Shown piece after piece: positions 24,361 through 36,699 of a DNA stretch of 64,000 nt (positions are counted from its first letter, which is position 1; each line of letters opens with the position of its first letter). The DNA lies in assembly GCA_003586115.2 (NCBI GenBank), contig QVOM02000103.1, forward strand, positions 9,254,147 through 9,318,146, in the 5' to 3' direction. Below the pieces are notes generated by a model that was not told the DNA's origin, did no database searches, and saw only the letters and a list, made by a program, of their open reading frames with translations. The DNA is from Salvator merianae. Lineage: Eukaryota > Chordata > Lepidosauria > Squamata > Teiidae. Made by a program: the position numbers and the translations under genes.

Positions 24361-26650
24361 CATTATTTATTTATTTATTTATTTATTTGCATTTTTATCC
24401 CACACTGTACCCAAAAGTCTCAGGGCAGGTTACAGCAATAAAAACAAAATATCAAATGAATACACTAAAAAACAATAACAGTTACTGAAAGTGTGGAGGT
24501 GAAGCTGTTTCCTCAGCCAAAGATCAGGGCAAATAGGTGTATTCACTGATCTGAACATATAAAGTTGAAGGTGCCTGGCACACCTCAAGGGGGATTCTAT
24601 TCCACAGTCTGGGGGCTACCACTGAGAAGGCCCCATCCTAGGTCCCCATCACTTCAACTATTGAAGGTGGTGGTATAACCAGAGGGCCTCCCCTGCAGAT
24701 CTCAAAGCATGGGCAGGTTGATATGGGAGAAGGCATTCCTTTAGATATTTGGAACCTAAGCTATTTAGGGCCTTATAGGTCAATGTTAATACTACCAAAT
24801 TGAGCTGGGTAGTGAACTGGCAGCCAGTGCAGCTCTTTTAAGAACGGCATGATGTGCATCTGGCCAATCATTCCAATCAGCAGTCTACCTGCTGCATTCT
24901 GTACTAGTTGAAGCTTCCAAGCCATTTTCAAGGGCAGCTCTATGTAGAAAACATTATAATAGTCCAATCTGGAAATTACCAGAGCATGGATTATTGTGCC
25001 CAAATCATCACTAGCCAGAAGGGGCCATAGCTAGTGAATCAGATGTAACTGGAAGTAAGCACTCTTGACCACTGCCTCCACCTGAGCATCAAGCATCAGT
25101 GCTGAATCCAAGAGCACACACCAATTTTGTACCTGTCCCTTCCAGGGCATTACAACCCTATAGAAGACAGGATGCCTCCCAACTTCATGGGCTCAACATT
25201 CTGTGACACACAGCACATCCATGTTGTCTGCAGTTCAATTTATTGGCCTCCATCCAGCCCATTACTGCCTCCAGGCATTTGTCAAATATTTTTACCACTT
25301 CTCCTGATTCAGATGGCACAGAGAGATAAAGCTAGATGTCATCTGCATATTGATGACACCTCAATTCAAATCTCCTGATGACCTCACCTAGTGGCTTCAT
25401 ATAGATATTAAAGAATATGGAAGATGAGATTGGTACTCTTCAGGAACCCCACAAGAGAGTTCCAAGGATATCGACCAAGAATCTCCCACAACTGCTCTCT
25501 GGTATTGGCACTGAAGTTAGGAGTGTAACCACCAGTGGTTCCACCTCACAAAGTATCAAAATCTGCCAAGAGATCCAGGGGAACCAATAGGGATGCACTC
25601 CTAGAGAAGATCATAAACCAGAGTGACTAAAGTGGTTTCCATGCCATAACTGGGCCTGAAGCCTGATTGAAATGGATCTAAATACGCAGTTTCTTCCAAG
25701 CATGCCTGCATTTGAATAGCCACAACCCTTTCTACTACCTTGCCCCAATAGTGAATGTTAGCCATCAAACAACAGATGTTTAGAACTTTTGAATCCACAG
25801 AGGACCTCTTAAGAAGAAGGCACACCATTGCCTCTTTAAGAGCTGGAAAGACCACCTGATCTTTCAAAAAGGCATTCACTATTCCCTGGACCCTCTGCGT
25901 CATACCCTGCCACTTAGCTTTAATCAGCCAAGAAGGGCAAGCATCCAGAGGGCATGTGATTGGCCAAACCCCAAAAAGCTTGTCCACATCTTTGTGTCAC
26001 AACAATTGAAACTGATCCAAAATCACTGGACCAGGCAATTCTCTGAACACTGCATCTGGATTATTACCAACTGTGGCACCCAATCCCCCATGAGTCTGAG
26101 TGACTTTTCCCTCAAAGCATCCTGTGAATTTATCACAGCAGATGTTACATGGTCATCACCCTTTCTCCATAGGACATGATCTTATCAAGGAACTCTGCTG
26201 GACAGCTACTCAAGGATGCAAAGGTAGTGGAGAAATAAATCCTTTGTGCTGCCACACTGCCACATGGTAGGCATGATAATATACTCTAACCTGTGTCCAG
26301 TCAGACTCGCACTGGAATTTACATAATTTGCACTCTAGCTTTCAACCTTTCTGTTTCACTGCCTGTAGCTTCATGATGCTACCAGGGAGCTTTACAGGCT
26401 CTGCAAGTGTGCTGAAGACATTTGGAAGAGATTATGTCAATAGTCCTGCTTATCTTCCAATCCAAAGAGAGACCAGAGCCTTGGCAGAAGTGCCATCCAT
26501 GTCAAATGGAAAATCAACCAGAATATCCAGGAATTGCTCAGGTTCTATAACTCTATGGGAGGACCATCTCAATAGGTCCCCCACCCCTGCAGAAGTAAGC
26601 TGCCACTGCAAGTCCATATCTCACCAGCAAATGATCCAGATATGACAACA
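24361..26650 (-). mobile_element. L2 LINE, reverse transcriptase and 3' end
   Basis: On the minus strand the element ends in (ATAA)n at 24361. Upstream the reverse transcriptase reads in order: 25987-25601 gives NIHYWGKVVERVVAIQMQA and DPFQSGFRPSYGMETTLVTL; around 25400 the catalytic region is decayed; 25003-24773 gives LVISRLDYYNVFY, LQLVQNAAGRLL and LKELHWLPV. All are signature blocks of L2-type elements. Bases 26000-26650 probably continue the N-terminal part. Several frameshifts; inactive. Confidence 0.8.
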
Positions 26651-26894
26651 GGCTTAACACCAGCCCTCCTATCAACAGATTCTCACCAATTGCCTTTGTG
26701 GCAAAGACTAGATTGAGAGTATGATATGCTGCATGAATTGGGCCAATAATGTACTGAGACAGCCCATGGTTGTTATGGAGGCCATGAAGAGCTGAGACGG
26801 GCCATTGAGCATCATTTCCACATGAATGTTAAAATCCTTGCCAGACCTTTATTGGCAAGGTGATGTCTCTGCCTTTTAGCATGCTGTTCAGATT

Positions 26895-27420
26895 TACTGT
26901 TGTGATGGAATGAACTGGTTTGAACTGGTTTGGGAAAATCTAGCTCCCTGTTCACTCACTCCAGGACTGTTTAAGTAAATAGGGTTAGCTGATATTGGAC
27001 AATTGGATGGCATGGAGAAGGGCTAGTATAACAGAAAGGATTCAAAATTGTAGAAGTTTCCAAGCTCAAAACACCTTTATTAACAAGTGTCAGCAATCTT
27101 ACAAGAAAGGAGAGAAAGCCAGGCAGGCAATTTGCTACAGGCTGTTGTGTAACTTGATACTACACATGCCTGTAAAGCATTAGGCACAGGCAATTGATTT
27201 TTATCAGGATGGAACATTCAGACAGGTTACAATCTAGTTCTACAGTTCCCAGACAACAAACACCATCCAATTTTCTGAGATAAACTCCACCCAGAAATCT
27301 CAGCTGGTCTAAGCTCCAGCCCTACAAGCAGGTTTTCAATTACCTCCCGCACCACACCTAACATCAGCTTCCTTCCATGCATTGACTCAACTACAGTTGA
27401 AATGGGATCTCACCAGTTCA
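26895..27420. repeat. Dispersed repeat, possibly a solo LTR (copy 1)
   Basis: Begins near tgatggaatgaactggtttg, then gaactggtttggg, and includes cctttattaacaag and ggcaggcaatttgct. A sequence of the same layout occurs at 37262 (gtatgaactggtttacattggtttgggg ... tctttattgtacag ... ggcaggtag). A polyadenylation-like pattern and size would fit an LTR, but no matched terminal TG/CA or duplication was found. Confidence 0.3.
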
Positions 27421-28195
27421 GTTCAGTCTCTTTGCAAAGCTATTAGGAAAGAAAGAAGGGAAGGGAGCTTTTGAGCAAAAGAATAGAGGAAGAGTGTGTT
27501 ACAGACCACTGAATGTAATCACAACACATATTTAGGATGGACATGTCATCACTAGTCATTATGCACCATGCATATTTTCTCGAATCTTCAAAAGTCTCAC
27601 AAGCATGTGATCTGTCCCTGTAACAGATTGCTTTACCAGGATACCAAGGTAACAGGGCAAGATCAGGGACTCCCATGAATTTAGTCTTATTTGGGTCTTT
27701 CTGCTACACAGCAGGTAGGACTGGTAATGTGCAAAATGATTCCTATGATGGAGTGACTCTTGTAGGATGGCAAAGAGTTAAAAGCATGGACAGTTCTAGC
27801 CAGGCAGCTAAGGACCAGCAATGAACAATGAAGGGGAGAGTTGGATCTCTACCCGTCTCCACAGATCTTTCTGGGCAACAGCAAATAGCAAGGAGGGAGA
27901 GAGGCTCTTACCCTCCAGATAGAGATTTAGCAAAGGAAAGCTTCTCAATAGCAGAGCAGGAACTTGGGGGATGATCAGAAAGCCATGACTACTGTGTGGT
28001 AATATGAGTCTTCAAAGTCCAGAAGATGGATCAATTCCAGCAGTGAGTGACTACCAGCCAGTAGCACAATTGATCTCATCAGCAAGTAATTGCATCAGCA
28101 AAGGGAGGGGTGAAATGAAGGTCCCAATTACACCACACCTAAAGGACCTACCAAAACAGGGAAAGCATATATATCTTTTTCTGGGTGGATAAAAT
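27421..28195. other. No feature recognised
   Basis: Short chance frames, no motif, no repeat I can name. Confidence 0.35.
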
Positions 28196-28199
28196 AGAG

Positions 28200-29875
28200 G
28201 AGCAGGACGAGAAGAGAGGGGCTAGGTGTTTGTGCATAAGAACTTAAGAGAAGTCTTGCTGGATCATGCCATAGTCCATCTAGTCCAGCATTCTGTTTCA
28301 CACAATGGCCCAGCAATTGTTTTGGGGCATTCTCAAGCAGAATAAAAGGCAAACCTTCACCTGCTCTCAACTCCCTGCAATTGGGTTTACAGGTATCCTG
28401 TCTGTCTTTCCAACCTGGAGGCAGTACATCGGCATCCATTCTAGTAGCCATTGATACACCTGACCTCCACAAATCTGCCCAAACTGTTCTTAAACCTATC
28501 CAGGCTGAGTGCTGTCACCACCTCTTCCAGCAATAAATTCCATAGACTGACGACCCTCTGGGTAAAAAAATACTTCCCCTTGTGGGTCCTAACTCTACTA
28601 CCCATCAGCTTTATAGAGTGCCCCCTGATTCTTGTGTTGTGTGATAGAGAAAATAATTTCTCTCTATCCACCTTATCCATACCGTGCAGGATTTTATGTC
28701 CTTCAATCAGGTCTCCTCTTAAACGCTGTTTTTCAAGGCTGAAGAGGCCAAGATGTCACAGCCTGATTTCATATGGAAAGTGTTCCAGCCCCTTGCTCAT
28801 TCTGGTTGTCCTCTTCCACACCTTCTCCAGTTCCAGAATATCCTTTCTGAGGTGAGGTGACCTGAACTATACACAATATTCCAAGTGTGATCTTACCATA
28901 GATTTATAAAGAGGCACAATGACACTTGTCGACTTGTTTTCTATTCCCTTTCTAATTATCCCTAGCACTAAATTTGCCTTTTTCACTGCTGCTGCACACT
29001 GGGTCAACACCTTCATTGAGCTGTCTACCAGAACCCCGAGATCCTTTTCCTGGTCTGTCACAGAAAGTTTGTCCCCCATCAGTTTATATGTGTGATTGGG
29101 GTTCTTTGCCAAAATGTGCATTTGCCACTTCATTGCCCACTCACCCAATGTCAAGAGTTCCCTCTGGAGCTCTTTACAATCACTTTCAGTTTTTCCTACC
29201 CTGAACAATTTAGTGTCATCAGGAAACTTTGCTAACTCACTACTTATTCCTATGTCTAGATCATTTATGAATAAATTAAAAAGCAGAGGTCCTAATCAGT
29301 GACAGCTCTTCACTTTAAGAATGTGCGTTCACAAGCCACGGGAAGAGGAGATCACTGGCCATGGGGCCTCTGTAGTGACACAGCAGGCTGCTTGCAAGAC
29401 TCTCTGAGGGAGGGACGTGGTTTTGCAGTCAGCAATCTCTCCTTCCTGTGGCTTGCGAACCCCTGTTATTAAAGTGACTGGTCCTAAAGTACTGAACCTT
29501 GCAGCACCCCTCTTCTCACTTCTTTCCATTCTGAGAACTGACCATTTATTCCTATTGTTTGCTGTGCTTTAACCAGTTACCAATCCAGGACAGGTCCTGT
29601 CCTCTTATTCCATGACTGCTGAGTTTATTCAGGAGTCTTTGATGAGGGACTTTGTCAAAAGCCTTCAAAATTTGTAAAGCATGATTTACCTTTGCGAAAG
29701 CCATGCTGATTTTCTTTCAGCAATGCTTGCTCCTCTCTGTGTTTAGCAATTTTATCCTTAATTATGGTTTCCATCACTTTACCTGGAATTGATGTTACGC
29801 TGACTGGTCTCTAATTTCCTAGATCACCCCGGATCCATTTTTGAAAATAAATAAGGTGACAATATACAGCCTCGT
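28200..29875 (-). mobile_element. CR1 LINE, C-terminal half and 3' end, carrying a hAT MITE
   Basis: Minus-strand reading gives, from high to low coordinate, FRVGKTESDCKELQRELLTL and KDLGVLVDSSMKVLTQCAAA, KKANLVLGIIRKG, LYKSMVRSHLEYC (29208-28867), then SLSHNTRIRGHSIKLMGSR, FFTQRVVSLWNLL, RFKNSLGRFVEVRCINGY (28680-28441) and the tail gtccatctagtccagcattc (inverted). These are the finger/thumb and C-terminal blocks of CR1. Interrupted at 29297-29480. Confidence 0.85.
29297..29480. mobile_element. hAT-like MITE (184 bp) inside CR1
   Basis: Ends CAGTGACAGCTCTTCACTTTA and, inverted, CAGTCACTTTAATAACAGGGG. It is flanked by GTCCTAAT (29289-29296) and GTCCTAAA (29481-29488), an 8-bp duplication with one change. 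The CR1 reading resumes directly after it. Sister of the copy at 48138. Confidence 0.8.
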
Positions 29876-30330
29876 CACACACCTTTTTCAATCTTGAACC
29901 AATCAATTGTTCAATGTTTGGTTCTAACTTTTTCTTCTTGCCCACATACAAATTCCTTAGGAGGCATTTGGTGTGGTACTCCCATCTCTTTAAAAACTTG
30001 CCACGGTTTGTTGTGAACCCTACAGTTAAAGGCTTTAACATAGTCAGTGAAGCAGACTGAGAGTATGACATGCTGGAACTCCCTTGCTTTCTCCAGCAGT
30101 TCAGTTCACATACTGCTGATGCCTAACTTGCAGGATCTTGAGCATTACCTTGTTATCATGTGAAATGAATACAATTGTTTAGTAGTTTGAACATTGCTTG
30201 GCACTAACCTTCTTGGAATTGGAATATAAATGGATATTTTCTGACCCTGTGGCCACTTTTGAGCTTTCCAAATTTGCTGGCAAACTGGAAGTAGCATTTT
30301 AACTGCAGCATCATTTTGTACTGAGGAAAA
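29876..30330 (-). mobile_element. BovB LINE fragment (reverse transcriptase region)
   Basis: The inverted sequence contains ggatcttgagcattaccttg, catgtgaaatgaatacaatt, tagtttgaacattgcttggc and ggccacttttgagctttcc, characteristic of BovB ORF2 read backwards. Minus-strand protein pieces include a K-KMLLPVCQQIWKAQKWPQG-like run. Decayed. Confidence 0.65.
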
Positions 30331-33300
30331 TACCAAAGGCAGAGTTCTTAAAAATCTGGGAAGTATAACAGACCTGAATTATAATGGTGATAAGATTGGA
30401 TTCTTTCAGGACCAGGTAACTGAGACCATCATACAAAGAAGTAAACTACAACCTATTTGCAGATGTCTTGTCAAGATGGGCTACAGATTCACCTGGGTAT
30501 TCTTGTCAACAAAATTAGTCTTTCAGAATGGCAGACTGTTTAAAGCATGGAATGAGGAGGAAGGGCTAAGTTTGTTGAAAGCCTTAAAAATTGAAATGAA
30601 TAAAGAAGAAGAGGGTCAGGAAGCCAAAAGACAAGAGCATCAAAGGGAAAATGATAAGGAAGGAAAGGCAGAGATAGGAGATTCTGTCTTGGATAAATAT
30701 CATATGGATAAAAAGATTAAGAGACCAGGCTTGAGAAGTGAAGATAAATAAAGAAATAAAGGCACATGCCATAAATGCTTCTGGGGCGGAAATGTGAAGG
30801 AGATTATTGGAAATAGAATATAAGGAGAAATAACAGAAGAATTAGTGGAAGTTAAGATTTTGGTTTTGTTTGCTTTGATCTACTTGTTCTCCACTTTTTC
30901 TTTTCTTACTCTTTTGTTTAATAGCAAATGTTAAGGAACAGATGTTAGTTATGGATTTTTTTTCTTTTTCCATTTAAACTATATCTCAAACTAAATATAT
31001 AATGCTTTACTCCACCTAGTGGAGAAAAACAATAACAATATAAAATTATATAGATAGAGAGGGAGAGGGAGAGAGAATAAAGGCATTTAAGCACAAATGA
31101 AATAAGGATAATGATGTTAAGAATTGAGGATAGGAAATACAAACGTATGAGGAAAATCAAGATAATCATGAGATATAAATGAAGAGGAATTCAATAAGAA
31201 AGTTGATATATGGAGTATGAGTTGAATAACGAGTACAAGGAATAGTTAATATTATAAGAAAATTTAGAGAGGAAGGTATGATAAGTAGAGGGGGGTAATA
31301 TAAAATTGTAAAATAATTAAAAGTGATAAGTAGATAGCATTAATATAATAGGCTTTGTAGTAATAAGAATGGGTAATAGGGTAGATGGACAGATAGGGCT
31401 AGGATAGGTTGACAGAGTCAGAATTAGTATAGGAGCTATTATTGTTTAGAACAGGGGAAGGTTAGGGACAGAGTAGAGTCAAATTTATATGTTAATTTAT
31501 AAAGTAGCCAAAGTTATTAAGGAAATAGAATATAAGGTTATGAAACAAGAGAGAAATATAAGTGTTAATATATAATAATATATATTATATAGGTGTGTCA
31601 AACTTCTTCACTTTACAGCTTTAGGAGAGCAATAAAAATGCACCTATTTACCCTTGCCTGTGGCTAAAGGTACAGCTTTCCCTCCCTATTTTCAGGCTAC
31701 TGTTTTATTGCGTGCCTTTTAGTACTTCTTCTTGTTGTTGTTTTAATTGTTGTAACCCACCTTGAGACCTTCAATTATAGGGTGGGATAAGAATGCAAAT
31801 AAATAAATAAATAAATGTCATGATAAAAAATTGATAGCTTGTTCTGACTAGTTTGAATTATGAGAGATAGGGGGTAAGTAGTGAATTCATATATAATGGA
31901 ATGTCAAGGAAGAGGTACTGGAGAAATGCATTTTTTTTTTAAAGTAAATGGTCCAGGAAGAGGCTATCCCTTCCTCAAAAAAGAGGAAGTAAACCAGTTT
32001 GGAAATAGGGGAAGAGAAACAGGCTAGGTACAGTTAAATATTTATTAGGATCAAAAACAAGGGAATGATAAATTAATTAACATCAAGAAATGGAACTTGA
32101 TGCATTTCATAAAGGGGATGGTATGTACAACAGACCACCTTCTATTCAGATAGACATAACATATATAGATGTGTAGACTATATTTTGTTACAGAAAGGGA
32201 ATATTAGTGTGTTAAAAATATTAAAATGGGAAGCATTCGGGTCTCCAACCATGCTCCCATAATAATGGAGATTAAACAGAATAATGGAGAAGAGATAAAT
32301 GTTGGAGGTTTGACTCAATCAATATAACTAAAGAAAGAAAATAAACAAAAAAAGGTAGATGAAATAAATACATATTTTAAGCTGAACAAAGTCCAGGGGA
32401 CGATAAAATCAATCCTTTGAGACGTGTTTAAAGCTATAGTAAGGGGGAAATGTTTAAGCTTAGAAATAGGTATTAAAAGGAAAAAAGAAGTTATAGAGAA
32501 GTTTTAGTTAAAAAATAGAGATTCTACAGGATGAATATCAAGTATCTAGGGTTTTGAAAGTTCAAGAAATGAATTTCTGAAAGGAAAAAGAGGGAATTCT
32601 TAAAACTTGATGAAACTACAGTGGTAAGAAAAAAAGTTATATGCTGAAAACAAATCCCCAGCAGAGGACATGCAATTCATGAAAGGATTAGTGGGACACT
32701 TAAAGGAAAAGAAGGTAGATAGGAGAATAAACGAAATTAGGGTTGATGAGGGAAAATGATAGAGATTATTGAGTATATGGCAAGTTTTTACAAAAAACTA
32801 TATAAGAAGAGGAAAGGGGAAGGGAATTTAAATCTAGATCAGGAATTAGAAGAAAAATAATACTTCAATAAACTGATATAAGAAAAAAATTGAAGATGTA
32901 ATAAATAAATTGAAAGGAGGAAAATCCCCACGGTCAGATGGGTTTACAAGTATTTTTTAGAAAACTTTTAAGACCAAACTGTTACCACATATGCCAACGG
33001 TTCTCAATATGATTATTCAAGATATCTCCAAGTACTGGAAAGAATCAGAAATTATTACAGTTCTGAAACCCAATAAGAATGAACAGAATTGGGAGTCATA
33101 TAGACCAATATCATTCAATACCATAAAACTTTTAGAGACATTTTTGCTAATTGATTGGGAAAAAATGCTCCCTAAACTTATTTTTTAAAAATCATTACAG
33201 GTTTGTAAAGGGAAGGTGTACTGGGGGTCGGAAATGTTATGAATGTTATATAAAGCCAATAAAAAGAGAAATAAATTGACAATATTAAACTTAGATGTAT

Positions 33301-34800
33301 ATTAAGCCTTTGATTCTGTATATTTTTACATGTAAACATGTATATTTTTACATGTAAGAGCTTCAGCCTAGGAAGTTACTTCTGCAAAACAATAAGAATA
33401 AATTATGAAAAGAATATGGCATGGATAAGAATAATCGAGAAAAAATCTAGGAAAATTGAAATACAAAAATGGGACTAGACAGGGGTGTTCACTAGTACCA
33501 TTATTGTTTGTTTTAGTTATAGAGCCACTAGCCAATGAAATAAGAAATAAGGAGAAATTGCAGGGCTATAAAATTGGAGGAGGAGAAGTGATGATTAATT
33601 TATTTGCAGATGTTGCTCTTCTAGTAACATTAATAGACCAACCAGAACAAATAATAAAAGAACTAATAATTACAAAATTTGAAATGAGTTTAGGAATGGT
33701 AATCAGTATAGGTAAATCTGAAATATTATTCATCAATCCTCCCCCAGAGGAGCAAAAAAGAATAAGACAAGAAATGAGACAGAAATTGGGAGTGGAAAAA
33801 AAAGTATGTTTAAAGAGAAATATATTGAAATTATGTGGAAACAGTATGGAAAAAATAAATATTTTAATTGGGGATAGCTTAATAAGAACACGAGTATTTC
33901 AGCAAAAATAAGAGCTATGAAAATAATAATACCAAAGATTTTATAATTTTTCCAGGTATTGTCAGAACTGTCTCCATTAAAGTTTTGAAGTTTATGGGAT
34001 AAAAAATAAATGTGGACTTTTGGATATAGGAAGCCAAGAAATAGAAAAATAGTATTAATGGCTAACAAAGAGTAGGAGGTTGGGGAATACCAAGTTTGAA
34101 AAATTACTACAATGCATTTAAAATTTCTAAAGTATATTTGGAGTATAGCACTTAGAAAAAAAAATGGGTGAGGATGGAAAAGGGATTACATGGTGTAGGT
34201 AATAGATCAATAATATTTGAGAAAAGTGATAGGAAGATGAGAGATAAATGTTATGATACAATAAGATTAACTAACGTAGCATGGGGAAAATGACAAAATA
34301 ACAGAGTATTCAAAAATGGCCCTAATAGAACATATAAATAGTAAAGGGATAATAAAAAGGGAAACATTATTGAATTAAATTAAGCAAAAAGGATATTATA
34401 AACTTGAACATTTATTTTATAAGAATGGAAAGCCAATGGGAAATGATAAATTGACAGAGGTATTGAAGGGGAAATGGCTGCAAATAATGGGTATATTAAG
34501 ATATATCAATAACAAAAAAAAATATGAATGAAGCAAAATATAAAACCAAATAGTGAATTTGAAATTATAATAAAAAAAGAATCAAGAGAAAAGAATGAGT
34601 GGAAAAATGTATTGAATTCTGATAAATGCCAAGGAAAAAAAATGAGATGAGATACACAGGGAAAGTATATGAGAACATATAAGAGACCAGGAAAAGGCAA
34701 GGTACATTTTGTTTCTCAAAAATAATTATTGGAAGTGTCAAGGATAATTGTCTTCTTACTTTTAAATGGCATTTTGTTTCAGGGTAGGAAGCAAATTTGC
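30331..34800 (+). mobile_element. Decayed L1-like LINE, ORF1 and ORF2, very AT-rich
   Basis: ORF1 end: about 30474-30750 gives MGYRFTWVF, LFKAWNEEEGLSLLKALKIE and then a Lys/Glu-rich tail. Endonuclease end near 32230-32280 resembles a SNHAPIIMEIK block. Reverse transcriptase: 32930-33190 gives SDGF, then WKESEIITVLKPNKNEQNW and ESYRPISFN; 33456-33911 gives NGTRQGCSLVPLLFVLVIEP and INLFADVALLVT, where the catalytic F-A-D-D has become F-A-D-V. Many stops. Interrupted by an L2 tail at 31600-31825. The A-richness of the coding strand is typical of L1. Confidence 0.75.
31600..31825 (+). mobile_element. L2 LINE 3' end inserted in L1
   Basis: Starts near gtcaaacttcttcactttac and runs through aattgttgtaacccaccttg and gggtgggataagaatgc to an (AAATA)n tail at 31798-31817. 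Confidence 0.65.
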
Positions 34801-36599
34801 AAATGGACAAATTTGCAAATAATTCCCATACAACAATAAGGAAAATATTATCTGATGTTTGACACTAATTGTTTGTATGAATATAAAATATGATTTTTTT
34901 ATTCAACAGGTTTATCAAGACAGGCTTAACTGTCTTAAGCGATAGGCATCTAGCACTGTCTTCCCTTACAACTATAAATAATATAAAGCACCATATTAAC
35001 CATTCCATGTAATGGCTTTTTGGCAGTATTGGTAGAACAGGCTTAATTATCTCTATAACATAACAGTGTCAAGGTCCTGCTTTTACCACAATTGCAATGT
35101 GAAATTAAGGCCACGTATACACTTCTGGACAAAGGCAGCTCTGCATGGGGAAGCACCACAGAAAAAGGCACCATCCTCATCTCCATTTCAGAATGAGGAG
35201 ACACCATTTTCCATGGTGCCTCCATGCAGGGTGGAAAGAAACTGCCCAGCAACAGAGGTGTCTTCATGATTGGTCACATTGAAAAACAGTCCAAGCAATA
35301 ACTTCAAAGATGCCCACTGTTGCCAAACATGGAACCAGGGTAATAGCAAGTGCCTTTTTCAACTCTTAGGGGTACAGAAAGGTCCTTAGATCAGGAAGAC
35401 TGTACAGTAATTCATCATCATATAAGCATCTGTTACAAACTACACTGTAAGAGAGTTTCACTAATAAGATAAATACAAGTCCATATAAGAATCTGCAATA
35501 GAAGGGTGAGCAATGTCAATGGTAATTTGTTACACAAGCAATAGCTATAGGAAGTTGCTATGAAGTTGTCTTCTGTTTGGAGAATTCATTGCATTATGCA
35601 AATCACATTAGAGGAAGCAATCATTTCCCCTACCAGTTTTCTGCAGCTGGCAATGATGTTCATTATACAGTTTTGTTGTTATTATTTGTTTTTACATTGC
35701 TGTTTTGAACTATAAAAAGGATGTGACATGTTAACAACAACGTACAAGCAAGCATGTGACTCAAAAAAGAGGGAGGGAAAGTTTTACAAATTTTAACTTT
35801 CTGAGGCTTTTATAATAGATAATAATTCTGCATTGTTTTGGAGAGGGCTAAGAAGCCTGGATTGGAGGAGTGTGAACCATGAAGCACTCGGGGAACTTGT
35901 CAGTTGAACTCTTGATGCTATACTGGAACAAAAAGTCTTTCATGGGCTGCCACCAGATAGTTAAGGGAACTGCTGTATTATAAATCGAATCAGACATTCC
36001 CCCTCACCATGGCCCAGCAGAATCATGTGGGCTTCCCTAGCATGGTTTTGCTTACTAACATTACTTTGCTAGAAACTTCCAAGTTTTTGGCAATGTGCCC
36101 CCTCCCTCTTCTTGCTTGCTTGCTTTCCTTCCCATGTTTGGGCTAGCTCATGGATGTTGTCCATGAAGTAAAGCTGCTGGTAAACAAAACCATGTTGGCA
36201 AGCAAAAGTAGCCTTAGATATCCATCACTATTTTTAAAGCAAATTAAGTGACTGAAGGACCATGATGGCTCTGACATGACATTGTGGTTGTCTGACAGTC
36301 CAGCCATGATGCCAAGAACCTCTCGCATATTAAGCATCTCTGGAAGCAGCTATGGTTGTAAAATTACTCCCTCTTAAAAGCCTCCCTTAAGATGAAACTT
36401 TGTTAATTTTTCGGTAATACACAGTAGTTGCCACAGGCTTTAGAAACTAATTCATTTTACTGTAAAGAGTAATGTGCAAGTACTGACAGGTACAAGTCCT
36501 TCCTGTGCTGAATAATTATAATCATGGGGCATTAATTTCCACATATTGCTTTTCTGCCAATTATGTTTTATAAGATTAATTGCAAATATCTTTCTATAG
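34801..36599. other. No gene or named repeat seen
   Basis: Mixed, moderately AT-rich. Around 35105-35270 a partly palindromic stretch (aaggccacgtatacacttctgg ... gattggtcacattg) may be an old MITE. The last 200 bases precede the candidate SLC2A9 exon and could include its promoter. Confidence 0.4.
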
Positions 36600-36608
36600 T
36601 ACCAATAG

Positions 36609-36695
36609 ATGGAAAAAATGGAGCATAACAACACAAAGACTACAGAGAAGAACAATGGTAAGATTACTGATAGCCCACCAGTGAAGAGAAAAGTG
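36609..36695 (+). CDS. SLC2A9: Candidate alternative first coding exon of SLC2A9 (29 codons)
   Basis: Seen: an ATG at 36609 is preceded directly by an in-frame TAG (36606-36608). An open stretch of 29 codons follows and ends exactly at a strong donor (GTG|GTAAGT). The peptide starts MEKMEHNNTK, is polar, rich in Lys/Asn/Thr, and ends PPVKRKV. The exon ends in phase 0, the phase needed to join the SLC2A9 core exon at 58431, giving KRKV-DWS. Known: mammalian GLUT9 has two alternative cytoplasmic N-termini, the shorter ending in a Lys-rich run just before DWS. Inference: this is the counterpart of that isoform. A second ATG at 36618 has a better Kozak context (A at -3, G at +4). A possible acceptor (ctttctatag) lies just before 36600, so the exon may be internal with an upstream untranslated exon rather than the true first exon. 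It could still be a chance open stretch. Confidence 0.6.
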
Positions 36696-36699
36696 GTAA

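Noticed and set aside
33456..33911. 151-codon frame as an intact gene
   Set aside because: It is L1 reverse transcriptase with a damaged catalytic motif and stops on both sides, so a transposon relic.
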